Notes: a model not told the origin generated them from the letters alone. A DNA stretch of 11,523 nt from Bacteroidetes bacterium HGW-Bacteroidetes-12 (GCA_002841035.1 PHDR01000050.1:1-11523); one strand, 5' to 3'. Numbered from the stretch's first letter, positions 1 to 7,145 are shown. Made by a program: numbers and translations.

Positions 1-2
1 TA

Positions 3-842
3 TTTACTAAAATAAATGATTTTTTAAATTATATTAAATTGAATAAAAACATTACGTTGAATAATTCTAATCTTATTTGGTGGCAATTTGATCCTTTCAG
101 GTTTATAAATAAACCCATTAATAGCTTGAGTAAAAGAATATATCATGTTGTTGATTCTTATAATTCCTTTTGGCAAGATAAAATAATAGCTCAAGAATCA
201 GATTTAATAGTCTGTACAAATACTTCATATATAAGTAGGTATAAAGAATATAATAAAAAAACAATATATATCCCTCATGGAATTTCATCAGATGAATTTT
301 TAGTTAACGAAAAAAAAATTATTGCTATAAAAAAAAAATTTGGTAATTATGCTATTTTAGTAGGTAATATAGGGGGTGATATTAATATTAATCTAATTAA
401 AAATATTTTAGTTACTAAAATTAATTTAGTTGTTATAGGTTTTGAATATATTAAAAATAATGAATGGGAAGAATTAAAAACCTATCCTAACTTATTTTAT
501 TTAGGAGTAATTAATGCTAAAGAAGTTAATAATTACATAGCAGCTTCAAAAGTAGGGTTAGTAACATATTGTTTTGATAAAGAAATTACAATTAATAGTA
601 GGTCTCCATTAAAAATAATTAATTATTTGGTTCAAAATAAACCAGTAATCTCTTCAATTCAAACCCCTTTAAATATTCTTGAGAATCAAGCTATTTTTTA
701 TGCTTTTAATAACGAAGACTATATTAATTATATTAAAGATGCTTTTGAAGAAAAGTTAGATATAAATCAAGAAATTGTAACTAATTATCTAACATCCATT
801 ACGTACCCCAAGTTAATAAAAAACATTTTAAACAAAATATAA
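3..842 (+). CDS. GT4-like glycosyltransferase, 5' end outside window
   Basis: Probable cytoplasmic glycosyltransferase that adds one sugar during surface polysaccharide assembly; donor and acceptor cannot be read from the sequence. The frame is open to the left edge. A TTG at 39 could be taken as a start, but the codons before it (reading FTKINDFLNYIK) continue without a stop and no ATG precedes the conserved part, so the gene is truncated by the window; 279 residues are visible. Family signs: YHVVDSYNSF near the N-terminal side, IPHG at 270-281 (the usual 'nucleotide/NG' position of GT-B enzymes), a second Rossmann half starting at AILVGNIGG, and PLKIINYL at 606-629, matching the PLKxxEYLAxGKPV signature of GT4 enzymes. 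It is followed 3 nt later by the next glycosyltransferase. Base composition is far more AT-rich than the downstream genes, with many ATA, AAA and TTA codons, which suggests a separate origin. Family assignment is fairly sure; specificity is unknown. Confidence 0.85.
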   Translation, partial: FTKINDFLNYIKLNKNITLNNSNLIWWQFDPFRFINKPINSLSKRIYHVVDSYNSFWQDKIIAQESDLIVCTNTSYISRYKEYNKKTIYIPHGISSDEFLVNEKKIIAIKKKFGNYAILVGNIGGDININLIKNILVTKINLVVIGFEYIKNNEWEELKTYPNLFYLGVINAKEVNNYIAASKVGLVTYCFDKEITINSRSPLKIINYLVQNKPVISSIQTPLNILENQAIFYAFNNEDYINYIKDAFEEKLDINQEIVTNYLTSITYPKLIKNILNKI

Positions 843-845
843 TAA

Positions 846-1955
846 ATGCACATTATATTTATCATATCCAACGAAACGAGCGTACCCTATTTTAAATGGT
901 TTGCCGAAAAAGCCGCACAACAAACCGTGCATAAATTTTCTTTTGTAACCCTTTATACTTCAACCCCCAAAATGATAGAAGATGTGGGTAAATACGGTTG
1001 GCAATGTTATTGGTTTAAATACAATCATCAAAACAGAAAAACAGGAATGATTTCCACTTTTTTTCAGCTCTACAAATTGTTTAAAAAACTACAACCAGAT
1101 GTAGTGCACACCCATTTGTTTGACGATTCTTTACCTGGATTAATGGCAGCTCGTTTGGCAGGTGTAAAAAAAAGAGTAATTACCAAACAAGATACAACTT
1201 TTCATTACTTCTATGCTCCAAAATGGGTTGTTGCTGATAAGTTTAACAATAGAAATGCTACACATATTGTCCCCGTTTCCAAAGAAGCAGAAAAATTTAT
1301 CATAGAAAAAGAAAATGCTCCTGTAGAAAAAATAACGATGATACATCACGGAATACCACCCGAACTATTTACCCAACAATCGGAAGCATATAAAAAAGAA
1401 TTAATTAATCGCTATCATCTCGAAGGCAAAAAAGTTATAGGAACTGTTGCTCGTTTAATTGAATGGAAAGGATATCGTTACATTATAGAAGCTATTCCAG
1501 ATGTGGTAAAAAAATACCCAAACGCTATTTTTCTGTTTGTAGGTCAAGGCGACCAACAAACGGAATTAGAAGTGTTGGCAAAAGAATTAAACGTGCTACA
1601 ATACATTGTTTTTACTGGGTGGATTGACCGTGATTATATTCCATCGCTTTATTCTTTGTTAGATGTTTATGCACACGCTGCTAATTTTGAACCCTTTGGC
1701 TTTGTAATCCCAGAAGCCATGATGAATGCTGCTCCAATAGTTTCTACACCAACAGGTTCTGCTTTAGACGCTATTAAATATAAAGAAAATGGTTATTTAG
1801 TTAACTATAAAGATGCTTCTTCTATGGCAGATGGCATTTGCTATGCTTTAGAACATGGTGCTGCTTTTAAAGAAAAAGGACAAAAAACTGCCCTAGAAAT
1901 GTATAATTTTGAGCGAATGTGGAACTCATATATTAACTTATACATAAAAGCATAA
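846..1955 (+). CDS. GT4 family glycosyltransferase
   Basis: Retaining GT-B glycosyltransferase of 369 residues, typical length for GT4, likely acting at the inner face of the membrane on a lipid-linked glycan. The N-terminal Rossmann domain includes DVVHTHLFDD (residues 85-94), a common acceptor-side motif. The C-terminal donor domain starts at KKVIGTVARLIEWKGY (195-210), with R203 and K208 at the phosphate-binding positions. FEPFGFVIPE (281-290) gives the E-x7-E motif with E282 and E290. The ATG start lies 3 nt after the stop of the preceding glycosyltransferase, so the two are probably co-transcribed. Its stop TAA overlaps the ATG of a 10-codon mini-ORF that leads into the methyltransferase gene. 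GC content is clearly higher than in the gene before it. The fold and family are sure; the sugar transferred is not known. Confidence 0.93.
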   Translation: MHIIFIISNETSVPYFKWFAEKAAQQTVHKFSFVTLYTSTPKMIEDVGKYGWQCYWFKYNHQNRKTGMISTFFQLYKLFKKLQPDVVHTHLFDDSLPGLMAARLAGVKKRVITKQDTTFHYFYAPKWVVADKFNNRNATHIVPVSKEAEKFIIEKENAPVEKITMIHHGIPPELFTQQSEAYKKELINRYHLEGKKVIGTVARLIEWKGYRYIIEAIPDVVKKYPNAIFLFVGQGDQQTELEVLAKELNVLQYIVFTGWIDRDYIPSLYSLLDVYAHAANFEPFGFVIPEAMMNAAPIVSTPTGSALDAIKYKENGYLVNYKDASSMADGICYALEHGAAFKEKGQKTALEMYNFERMWNSYINLYIKA

Positions 1956-1987
1956 TGAAAGTTTGGTGTGAAACATACAAAAAATAA
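1955..1987 (+). other. 10-codon bridging mini-ORF (MKVWCETYKK)
   Basis: A short frame ATG...TAA encodes MKVWCETYKK. Its ATG overlaps the stop of the upstream glycosyltransferase (TAATG at 1953-1957), and its stop overlaps the start of the FkbM gene (TAATG at 1985-1989). This could be a coupling device that passes terminating ribosomes on by reinitiation, the remnant start of a deleted gene, or coincidence. There is no evidence that the peptide is made. Confidence 0.25.
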
Positions 1988-2865
1988 TGAAGCAAGTACT
2001 TAAAAAAATATACGAAATACTACCGTTTAAAAAACAGATTTTCTCCTTAATAAAATGGATGAATCTGCCCGAAAAAATATATAAACACCTGCATTTTAAA
2101 GGTGTTTTTATCGTTAAATTAGAAAATAACGCTCAATTTAAAATGTATCATTTAGGAGTATCAGAAGAAAATGAGTTGTTTTGGGGAGGAATAGATAATG
2201 GTTGGGAAAAAGCATCGTTAAAATTATGGCGAAAACTATGTGTGGATAAACGTGTAGTCTTAGACATTGGGGCAAATACCGGTTTGTATTCTTTGGTAAC
2301 AAAAGCACTCAACCCAACGGCAAAAGTAGTTGCGTTTGAGCCACTACCTAAAGTATTAGAATACTTGAATTATAATGTTCAACTCAATAATTATGATGTT
2401 CAAGTAATTCCAAAAGCAGCATCTAATTTTAATGGAAAAGCAAAAGTATTTTTAATGGAAGGTCATGATTTTGATAATTCAGTAACCGTTAATAAATCGC
2501 TTTTGGCAGAAACAACTCCACAAAAAGAATTAGAAATAGAATGTATTACCTTAGCTGATTTTATTCAACAAAATAAACTTGAGCAAATTGATTTAATAAA
2601 AATTGATGTAGAAAGCCACGAACCTGAAGTATTAGAAGGTATGGGCGATTATTTAGATAAATTTAAGCCCGATTTACTAATAGAAGTTTGGGATAAGGAC
2701 TGTGCGGTTAAATTAAACACACTTTTTAAGAATAAAGGCTACTTATATTTTGATATAGATGATATAAATGATGTGGTTACCCAAAAAGAAGAAATAACCG
2801 TTTCATCTTATTGGAATTATTTAATTTGTAAACCAGAGTCGGCTAAAAAAATAGGTTTAATTTGA
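1987..2865 (+). CDS. FkbM family SAM-dependent methyltransferase
   Basis: Predicted O-methyltransferase of 292 residues, probably methylating a sugar hydroxyl of the polysaccharide or its precursor. Class I SAM-binding motif I is LDIGANTG with D93 starting DIGANTG (93-99); the ribose-binding acidic residue is probably E118 in AFEP. LIKIDVESHEPEVLEGM, with D207 and E209, is the hallmark C-terminal block of the FkbM domain. About 85 N-terminal residues precede the fold, including a conserved-looking LFWGG segment just before the domain. The ATG is chosen because it overlaps the stop of the mini-ORF (TAATG); the leader is A-rich with no Shine-Dalgarno sequence. The 3' end overlaps the next glycosyltransferase by 4 nt (TTGA). 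FkbM genes are frequent in polysaccharide clusters, so the context supports glycan methylation, but the exact acceptor is an inference. Confidence 0.92.
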   Translation: MKQVLKKIYEILPFKKQIFSLIKWMNLPEKIYKHLHFKGVFIVKLENNAQFKMYHLGVSEENELFWGGIDNGWEKASLKLWRKLCVDKRVVLDIGANTGLYSLVTKALNPTAKVVAFEPLPKVLEYLNYNVQLNNYDVQVIPKAASNFNGKAKVFLMEGHDFDNSVTVNKSLLAETTPQKELEIECITLADFIQQNKLEQIDLIKIDVESHEPEVLEGMGDYLDKFKPDLLIEVWDKDCAVKLNTLFKNKGYLYFDIDDINDVVTQKEEITVSSYWNYLICKPESAKKIGLI

Positions 2866-3734
2866 ATCCACTCGTTTCTATCATCATTCCCTGCTACAAT
2901 GCAGAAAAGTACATTGCTGAAACCATACAATCGGTGATTAATCAAACCTATTCTAATTGGGAGTTGATTATTGTTAATGATGGTTCAACAGATGGTTCTG
3001 TTACAATTTTAAAACAATTTATTGAAAAAGACAATAGAATTAAACTTATCAATAAATTTAATTCAGGCGTTTCCGGCACACGCAACAAAGGATTGGAAAT
3101 AGCAAAAGGCAATTTCATTACTTTTTTAGATGCCGATGATGTTTGGCATACAACTAACTTAGAAAAAAAGGTAAATTTTCTTTCATCAACAGATTATGAT
3201 GTAGTATATTCCTATTGTCAAATGATAGACGAACAATCTAAACCAATAGATAAACTTTTAAAAGGAGAAAATGACTTAAAAATTGAAGATTTTTTAAATT
3301 TAAAAGCGAACTATAATACAGCACCTTCTGGCGTGGTGTTTAAAAAAGAAGTTTTACATAAAATAGGCGGTTTTGACGTAAATTTATCTAATAATGCCGA
3401 CCAAGATATTTTAATTCAAGCTTTAGCCAACGGGTTTAAAATTGGGATAATTCATGAAGTGTTGTGGAATTATAGAGTTCATGCCGAAAATATGTCTAAA
3501 AACGTGGCTGTGCTTGAAAAAGATAGTATTTATCTATTCAAAAAATGTGAAAAACAACAACTTTTTCATTCCTTTTGGTTTAAACAAAAATGCTTTGCCA
3601 CTATGTATTATTTATTAGCGGGTAGCTGGTGGAAAGATGGTAACAACAAGCTTCGAGGTTTGTATTTTTTGTTTTTGGCAGTTGTAAGCCATCCTGCATC
3701 AATAGCAACAATTTTTAAGAAAAAATTGTTGTAA
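2862..3734 (+). CDS. GT2 family glycosyltransferase (TTG start)
   Basis: Inverting GT-A glycosyltransferase of 290 residues. The N-terminus reads LVSIIIPCYNAEKYI directly after the start. VNDGST contains D40, a nucleotide-binding aspartate; FLDADDVW (89-95) holds the DxD metal-binding motif at D90-D92; and NNADQDILIQ supplies the likely catalytic-base region. The C-terminal 30 residues are hydrophobic (YFLFLAVV) and end in lysines, suggesting membrane association. I chose TTG at 2862 because the first beta strand begins three residues later, no ATG precedes it in frame before the overlap, and TTG overlaps the FkbM stop as TTGA, so translation is probably coupled. It is the last gene of the run; a hairpin overlaps its final codons. 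Family assignment is secure, sugar specificity is not. Confidence 0.92.
   Translation: MNPLVSIIIPCYNAEKYIAETIQSVINQTYSNWELIIVNDGSTDGSVTILKQFIEKDNRIKLINKFNSGVSGTRNKGLEIAKGNFITFLDADDVWHTTNLEKKVNFLSSTDYDVVYSYCQMIDEQSKPIDKLLKGENDLKIEDFLNLKANYNTAPSGVVFKKEVLHKIGGFDVNLSNNADQDILIQALANGFKIGIIHEVLWNYRVHAENMSKNVAVLEKDSIYLFKKCEKQQLFHSFWFKQKCFATMYYLLAGSWWKDGNNKLRGLYFLFLAVVSHPASIATIFKKKLL
3706..3731 (+). terminator. AT-rich hairpin at end of GT2 gene, possible terminator
   Basis: CAACAATTTTT (3706-3716) and AAAAATTGTTG (3721-3731) are a perfect 11-bp inverted repeat with a 4-nt loop, AAGA. It covers the last codons of the GT2 gene, up to the stop. It is poor in GC and is not followed directly by a clean T-run (a TTCTTGTTTTT stretch comes 10 nt later), so termination activity is uncertain. 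Its place at the end of the operon and before the palindrome pair supports a boundary role. Confidence 0.4.
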
Positions 3735-3764
3735 TGTTAGTTCTTGTTTTTCAGTATTTTAATT

Positions 3765-3792
3765 ATAATTATGTAATTCATTACATAATTAT
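3765..3792. promoter_or_regulatory. Palindrome 1, candidate operator
   Basis: Perfect dyad with 13-bp arms: ATAATTATGTAAT (3765-3777), spacer TC, ATTACATAATTAT (3780-3792). The 16-nt core ATGTAATTCATTACAT recurs with one base changed in palindrome 2. The centres lie 33 bp apart, about three helical turns, so both would face the same side of the DNA. This fits binding of a dimeric regulator upstream of the glycosyltransferase at 3848. The regulator is not in the window. Confidence 0.5.
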
Positions 3793-3799
3793 CAATAGT

Positions 3800-3823
3800 T
3801 TTTATGTAATTGATTACATAAAA
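3800..3823. promoter_or_regulatory. Palindrome 2, candidate operator
   Basis: Perfect dyad with 11-bp arms: TTTTATGTAAT (3800-3810), spacer TG, ATTACATAAAA (3813-3823). It ends just before AAATTTTG (3821-3828), which matches 7 of 8 positions of the Bacteroidota -7 element TAnnTTTG if that is the promoter of the 3848 gene; no good -33 TTG sits at the right distance. If so, a bound protein would cover the promoter and repress it. This is inference from position only. Confidence 0.5.
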
Positions 3824-3847
3824 TTTTGATTTTTGTATTAATAGAAA

Positions 3848-5044
3848 ATGAGTAAGAAAAAAAACATATTAGTTATTACCTCTTGGAGCTACAACGATGC
3901 GTTGATTCAAACCTACACCTTGCCTTATTTGAATATTATTGCCAATATTTTACCTAATGATACTAAGATTTTCCTTACAACGCTTGAAAAAAATAAGCAA
4001 CCTATAAATAATAATCATCCTAAAATTAAGAACATTTTAATCGATTATTATCCACTAAGTTTTAAAGGGCTAATGATGTGGTTGGGACTTATTTTTAAGT
4101 TGTTGAGAATTATTAAAAAAGAAAAAATTGACACCATACATTGTTGGTGTACTCCAGCAGGAATGATAGGTTATATTTTATCAATACTAACAGGCAAACC
4201 ACTCATTATCGACAGCTTTGAACCACATGCTGAAACAATGGTGGAAAACGGGGTTTGGAAAAAAAACGGTTTTGCTTATCGGTTGCTTTTTTATTTTGAA
4301 AAACAATTAACTAAACGAGCAAAATACCTAATTGCTACTACCGAAGGAATGAAAAGTTATACCAAAAAAAAGTATGATTTTCAGGGAAATAACATCTTTG
4401 TAAAACCCGCTTGTGTAAATCTTAATTTATTTTCTGAAAAAAATATAAAAATTCAGGTGCTTTTAGATGAATTAAAACTCCAAAATAAAATTGTTGGGGT
4501 TTATGCGGGCAAGTTTGGAGGTATTTATTTGGAACATGAAGTTTTTGAATTTTTTAAAGTCGCTGAAAATTATTGGGGAGATAAATTCAGAGCGTTAATT
4601 TTATCTGCTCATTCTAAAGAAGAAATAGAAAATTATGCACTAAAAAGTGGTGTTAATCCAACCATAATTGTACACAAATTTGTAGCCCATCACGAAATTC
4701 CAAATTATATAGGATTGGGTGATTTTGGAATCACTCCAGTTAAACCAATTCCAACAAAACGATATTGTACCCCAATAAAAGATGGAGAATATTGGGCATT
4801 AGGTCTTCCTGTTGTTATTACTAAAGGTATTTCTGATGATTCAGACATTATAAAAAAGTATAAAATTGGTAGCGTATTAGAAGAATTGAATGAAAAAAAT
4901 TATCTTAAAGCCATTCAAGAAATTGATGTTTTATTAAAAAATAATACCCGAATGGAATTATACAATAAAATTAGACCGATAGCAGAAAAATATAGAAATT
5001 TTGATATTGCTGAAAAGGTATATAAAGAAATCTATGGAAAATAG
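3848..5044 (+). CDS. GT-B (GT4-like) glycosyltransferase
   Basis: Predicted glycosyltransferase of 398 residues. The N-terminal half shows a Rossmann start KKNILVITSWSYND (4-17), a hydrophobic stretch at 73-88, DTIHCWCTPAGMIGYIL (95-111) and LIIDSFEPHAE (119-129), the acceptor-domain pattern of GT4-like enzymes; ATTEGMKSY (163-171) is the linker strand that precedes the donor domain. The C-terminal half has VGVYAGKFGG (217-225) and YCTPIKDGEYWALGLPVVIT (306-325), corresponding to the P-x-K-x-x-EY-x-x-GxPVV signature, with E314 in the role of the donor-binding glutamate. It starts at ATG 3848 after the leader TAATAGAAA, the same leader as wecB. It is separated from the upstream run by 113 nt with a hairpin and two palindromes, so it is probably its own transcription unit. 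It ends one base from the convergent methyltransferase. Substrates are unknown. Confidence 0.87.
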   Translation: MSKKKNILVITSWSYNDALIQTYTLPYLNIIANILPNDTKIFLTTLEKNKQPINNNHPKIKNILIDYYPLSFKGLMMWLGLIFKLLRIIKKEKIDTIHCWCTPAGMIGYILSILTGKPLIIDSFEPHAETMVENGVWKKNGFAYRLLFYFEKQLTKRAKYLIATTEGMKSYTKKKYDFQGNNIFVKPACVNLNLFSEKNIKIQVLLDELKLQNKIVGVYAGKFGGIYLEHEVFEFFKVAENYWGDKFRALILSAHSKEEIENYALKSGVNPTIIVHKFVAHHEIPNYIGLGDFGITPVKPIPTKRYCTPIKDGEYWALGLPVVITKGISDDSDIIKKYKIGSVLEELNEKNYLKAIQEIDVLLKNNTRMELYNKIRPIAEKYRNFDIAEKVYKEIYGK

Positions 5045-5062
5045 CTTACTCTTTTATATACC
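5017..5062. repeat. Inverted repeat enclosing two convergent stop codons
   Basis: GGTATATAAA (5017-5026) and TTTATATACC (5053-5062) are perfect 10-bp inverted copies; allowing a one-base bulge adds GA/TC on the inside. The loop contains the TAG of the glycosyltransferase (5042-5044) and the TAA of the methyltransferase (5046-5048). Both arms are coding sequence. On the minus strand the arm is followed by TTTTC, so it may act as a weak terminator for the methyltransferase, since the two genes leave no intergenic space for one. Confidence 0.45.
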
Positions 5063-5924
5063 AAGCCTTCAACGAATTTCCAACGCCAAATAAGTTTAAC
5101 ATCCCGTTTATAAACAATTTAATATATCGTTTATATCCAAACTCTAGTTGTTCTCGAAGTGCTTCATCTGAAGACACGTGTTCAGGGCTTTCATTATTTT
5201 TTCGTTTTATACTTTTTTTAATCCGAGCAACACTAATACCTGTTGTAGTAATTTTTAGTTTTTCAAACCCAGTTTGAGTTAATAATAAATCAATGGTTTT
5301 GGGCGTGTAGTAACTCAAATGTTCAGGATATTCAATAATTTCATAATTGCCTTTTAATAAAAAACGTTCAATAGCATTAAAATTAGGTGTAGTGATATAA
5401 ACCAAACCTCCTTTTCGAAGCAAACGATGAAAGTGTTTCATCTCCTCCAGTGGATTATTAATATGCTCGATTACTTCACTAGAAATAATTACGTCAAATA
5501 GGTCATTTTCAAAAGAATCATTAGTCAACTTTCCTTTAAGGGTTTTTATGCCTTTATCATTAAGATAAGCCAATTGATTATCCGTAAACTCTGTTCCATA
5601 AACTTCCCAACCTCTTTTCTTTGCTTCAATTAAAAACAACCCTGGGCCACAACCTACATCCAACATGTTGTTGGTTTTTCTGAATTTTTCAAAACCATCT
5701 AAAACTTCGTTAATCCTAATGGTGGTTATTGCTGAATCTGCACCGTAACCAATAGGATAATTGTTGTAATGATTAAAAACTTCTTCTTCAGTTGGAATTT
5801 TAGAACAAAAAACAAAACCACTCGATTTACTTTTAACTAAGTAATTTTTTTCATAACCTTTTAGTGGATATAAATCTTGAGTATTGGTGATTAAGCATTT
5901 GGTATGAAAACTTGAATTTGTCAT
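5046..5924 (-). CDS. Class I SAM-dependent methyltransferase
   Basis: Predicted methyltransferase of 292 residues, probably cytoplasmic and modifying a sugar or glycan intermediate. From the ATG, LDVGCGPG (88-95) is SAM motif I; E112 in YGTEFTDN is the expected ribose-binding acid; FDVIISSEVIEHINNP (143-157) and LRKGGLVYITTPNF are the following motifs of the Methyltransf_11/23 type. The N-terminal 85 residues resemble the zinc-ribbon leader common in this group, but only C10 and C40 remain of the usual four cysteines, so zinc binding is doubtful. A TTG at 5933 would add three residues (MSF); I prefer ATG at 5924. It is convergent with the upstream glycosyltransferase with one base between stops, and divergent from wecB with a 73-nt gap. 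Its specificity is unknown; the location suggests polysaccharide methylation. Confidence 0.9.
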   Translation of the reverse strand: MTNSSFHTKCLITNTQDLYPLKGYEKNYLVKSKSSGFVFCSKIPTEEEVFNHYNNYPIGYGADSAITTIRINEVLDGFEKFRKTNNMLDVGCGPGLFLIEAKKRGWEVYGTEFTDNQLAYLNDKGIKTLKGKLTNDSFENDLFDVIISSEVIEHINNPLEEMKHFHRLLRKGGLVYITTPNFNAIERFLLKGNYEIIEYPEHLSYYTPKTIDLLLTQTGFEKLKITTTGISVARIKKSIKRKNNESPEHVSSDEALREQLEFGYKRYIKLFINGMLNLFGVGNSLKAWYIKE

Positions 5925-5931
5925 GAATGAC

Positions 5932-5964
5932 AATATTACTTAAAAATATACTTTCGGTAATATT
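5932..5964. repeat. Inverted repeat in divergent promoter region
   Basis: AATATTAC (5932-5939) and GTAATATT (5957-5964) are exact inverted copies with a 17-nt spacer, in the gap between the divergent methyltransferase and wecB. The half-sites contain ATTAC and GTAAT, the same pentamers as the palindromes at 3765-3823 but in the opposite arrangement. TACTTTTA (5968-5975) just downstream matches 7 of 8 positions of the Bacteroidota -7 element and may serve wecB; no convincing -33 TTG was found. An AT-rich 8-mer pair can arise by chance. Confidence 0.3.
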
Positions 5965-5997
5965 TTATACTTTTACAACTATAAATAGTAATAGAAA

Positions 5998-7071
5998 ATG
6001 AAAATTTTAACCATACTTGGTGCCCGACCACAATTTATAAAAGCTGCTGCTTTAAGTAGGGTATTTAGAAAATATACGGATATTAAGGAAGTAATTGTGC
6101 ATACAGGTCAACACTTTGACCAAAACATGTCCGATATCTTTTTCGAAGAGATGGAAATTTCAAAACCAAATTATTTTTTAGATATCAACTCGCTTAATCA
6201 TGGAGCAATGACAGGTAGAATGATGGAGAAAATTGAAACTATTATTGAAAATGAAAATCCCGACTATGTATTGGTTTATGGAGATACCAATTCAACATTA
6301 GCTGGAGCAATAACAGCAAAAAAACTACACATAAAACTAATACATGTTGAGGCTGGATTGAGAAGTTTTAACATGAATATGCCCGAAGAAATAAATCGAA
6401 TATTAACTGATCGGATTTCTGATTATCTGTTCTGCCCAACTCCTCAAGCACAAAAAAATTTAATGGAAGAGGGATTTGAAAATTTCGATTGTAAAGTTGA
6501 AGTAGTTGGCGATGTAATGGAAGATGCCGTTCGTTTTTATAGCGAAAAAGCGAACCAAATATCCAAAATTTTGACTGAAAATAAGTTGGAAGAATATGTT
6601 TTATGCACCATTCATCGACAAGAAAATACGGATGATTTGACTAGATTAACTCAAATTATTCATGCCATCAACGAAATCAGTTCAACCATTCAAGTCGTTC
6701 TTCCCTTACATCCAAGAACTAAAGCAATTATTTCAAAAAATAACCTAAAATTAAATACGAAAATAATTGACCCCGTTGGTTATTTAGATATGCTAAGTCT
6801 AACAAAAAATGCTAAACTGGTATTAACAGATAGCGGAGGATTACAAAAAGAAGCTTTTATGTTAAAGAAATTCTGCATCACCTTACGTGATGAAACCGAA
6901 TGGGTAGAATTAGTAGAAAATGATGTGAATTTCCTTGCTGGAGCTGATACTAAGAAGATTGTATCTTTAGCCTTAAATAAATTGAAAACACCTTTTACTT
7001 GTGATAAAAACCTCTATGGTGGAGGAAAAGCATCAGAAAAAATTGTAGATTATTTAATTAAAAACACCTAA
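5998..7071 (+). CDS. wecB: UDP-N-acetylglucosamine 2-epimerase (non-hydrolysing)
   Basis: Converts UDP-GlcNAc to UDP-ManNAc in the cytoplasm, supplying ManNAc (or ManNAcA after oxidation) for surface polysaccharide. Length, 357 residues, is close to the family norm of about 370. The sequence starts MKILTILGARPQFIKAA with R10 and K15. VHTGQHFDQNM, YGDTNSTLAG with D96, HVEAGLRSFNMNMPEEINR with E118 and E131, H206 in TIHRQEN, LPLHPRTK and LTDSGGLQKEA are all present and correspond to the catalytic and UDP-binding residues described for E. coli WecB, so the enzyme should be active. It has an ATG start with the leader TAATAGAAA. It diverges from the methyltransferase and is followed by 123 nt without genes. 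No UDP-ManNAc dehydrogenase (WecC) is seen in the window. The alternative name mnaA is also used. Identification is secure. Confidence 0.96.
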   Translation: MKILTILGARPQFIKAAALSRVFRKYTDIKEVIVHTGQHFDQNMSDIFFEEMEISKPNYFLDINSLNHGAMTGRMMEKIETIIENENPDYVLVYGDTNSTLAGAITAKKLHIKLIHVEAGLRSFNMNMPEEINRILTDRISDYLFCPTPQAQKNLMEEGFENFDCKVEVVGDVMEDAVRFYSEKANQISKILTENKLEEYVLCTIHRQENTDDLTRLTQIIHAINEISSTIQVVLPLHPRTKAIISKNNLKLNTKIIDPVGYLDMLSLTKNAKLVLTDSGGLQKEAFMLKKFCITLRDETEWVELVENDVNFLAGADTKKIVSLALNKLKTPFTCDKNLYGGGKASEKIVDYLIKNT

Positions 7072-7145
7072 TCGAGGTTCTTTAAAAACTTTTGAGATGA
7101 CAAAATAGAAACGATTAGGAATTCAATAATTAAAGTAATATGTAG

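Noticed and set aside
39..41. TTG as the start of the first glycosyltransferase
   Set aside because: The frame is open upstream to the window edge and the N-terminal Rossmann half of a GT-B enzyme would be missing, so the true start is outside.
1140..1349. 69-codon minus-strand open frame
   Set aside because: It lies wholly inside the GT4 gene, whose protein has clear conserved motifs; the reverse product is low-complexity and rich in Phe, Tyr and Cys.
5931..5933. TTG as the start of the minus-strand methyltransferase
   Set aside because: An ATG three codons downstream (5924-5922) gives the same protein without residues MSF and is the more usual start; TTG cannot be fully excluded.
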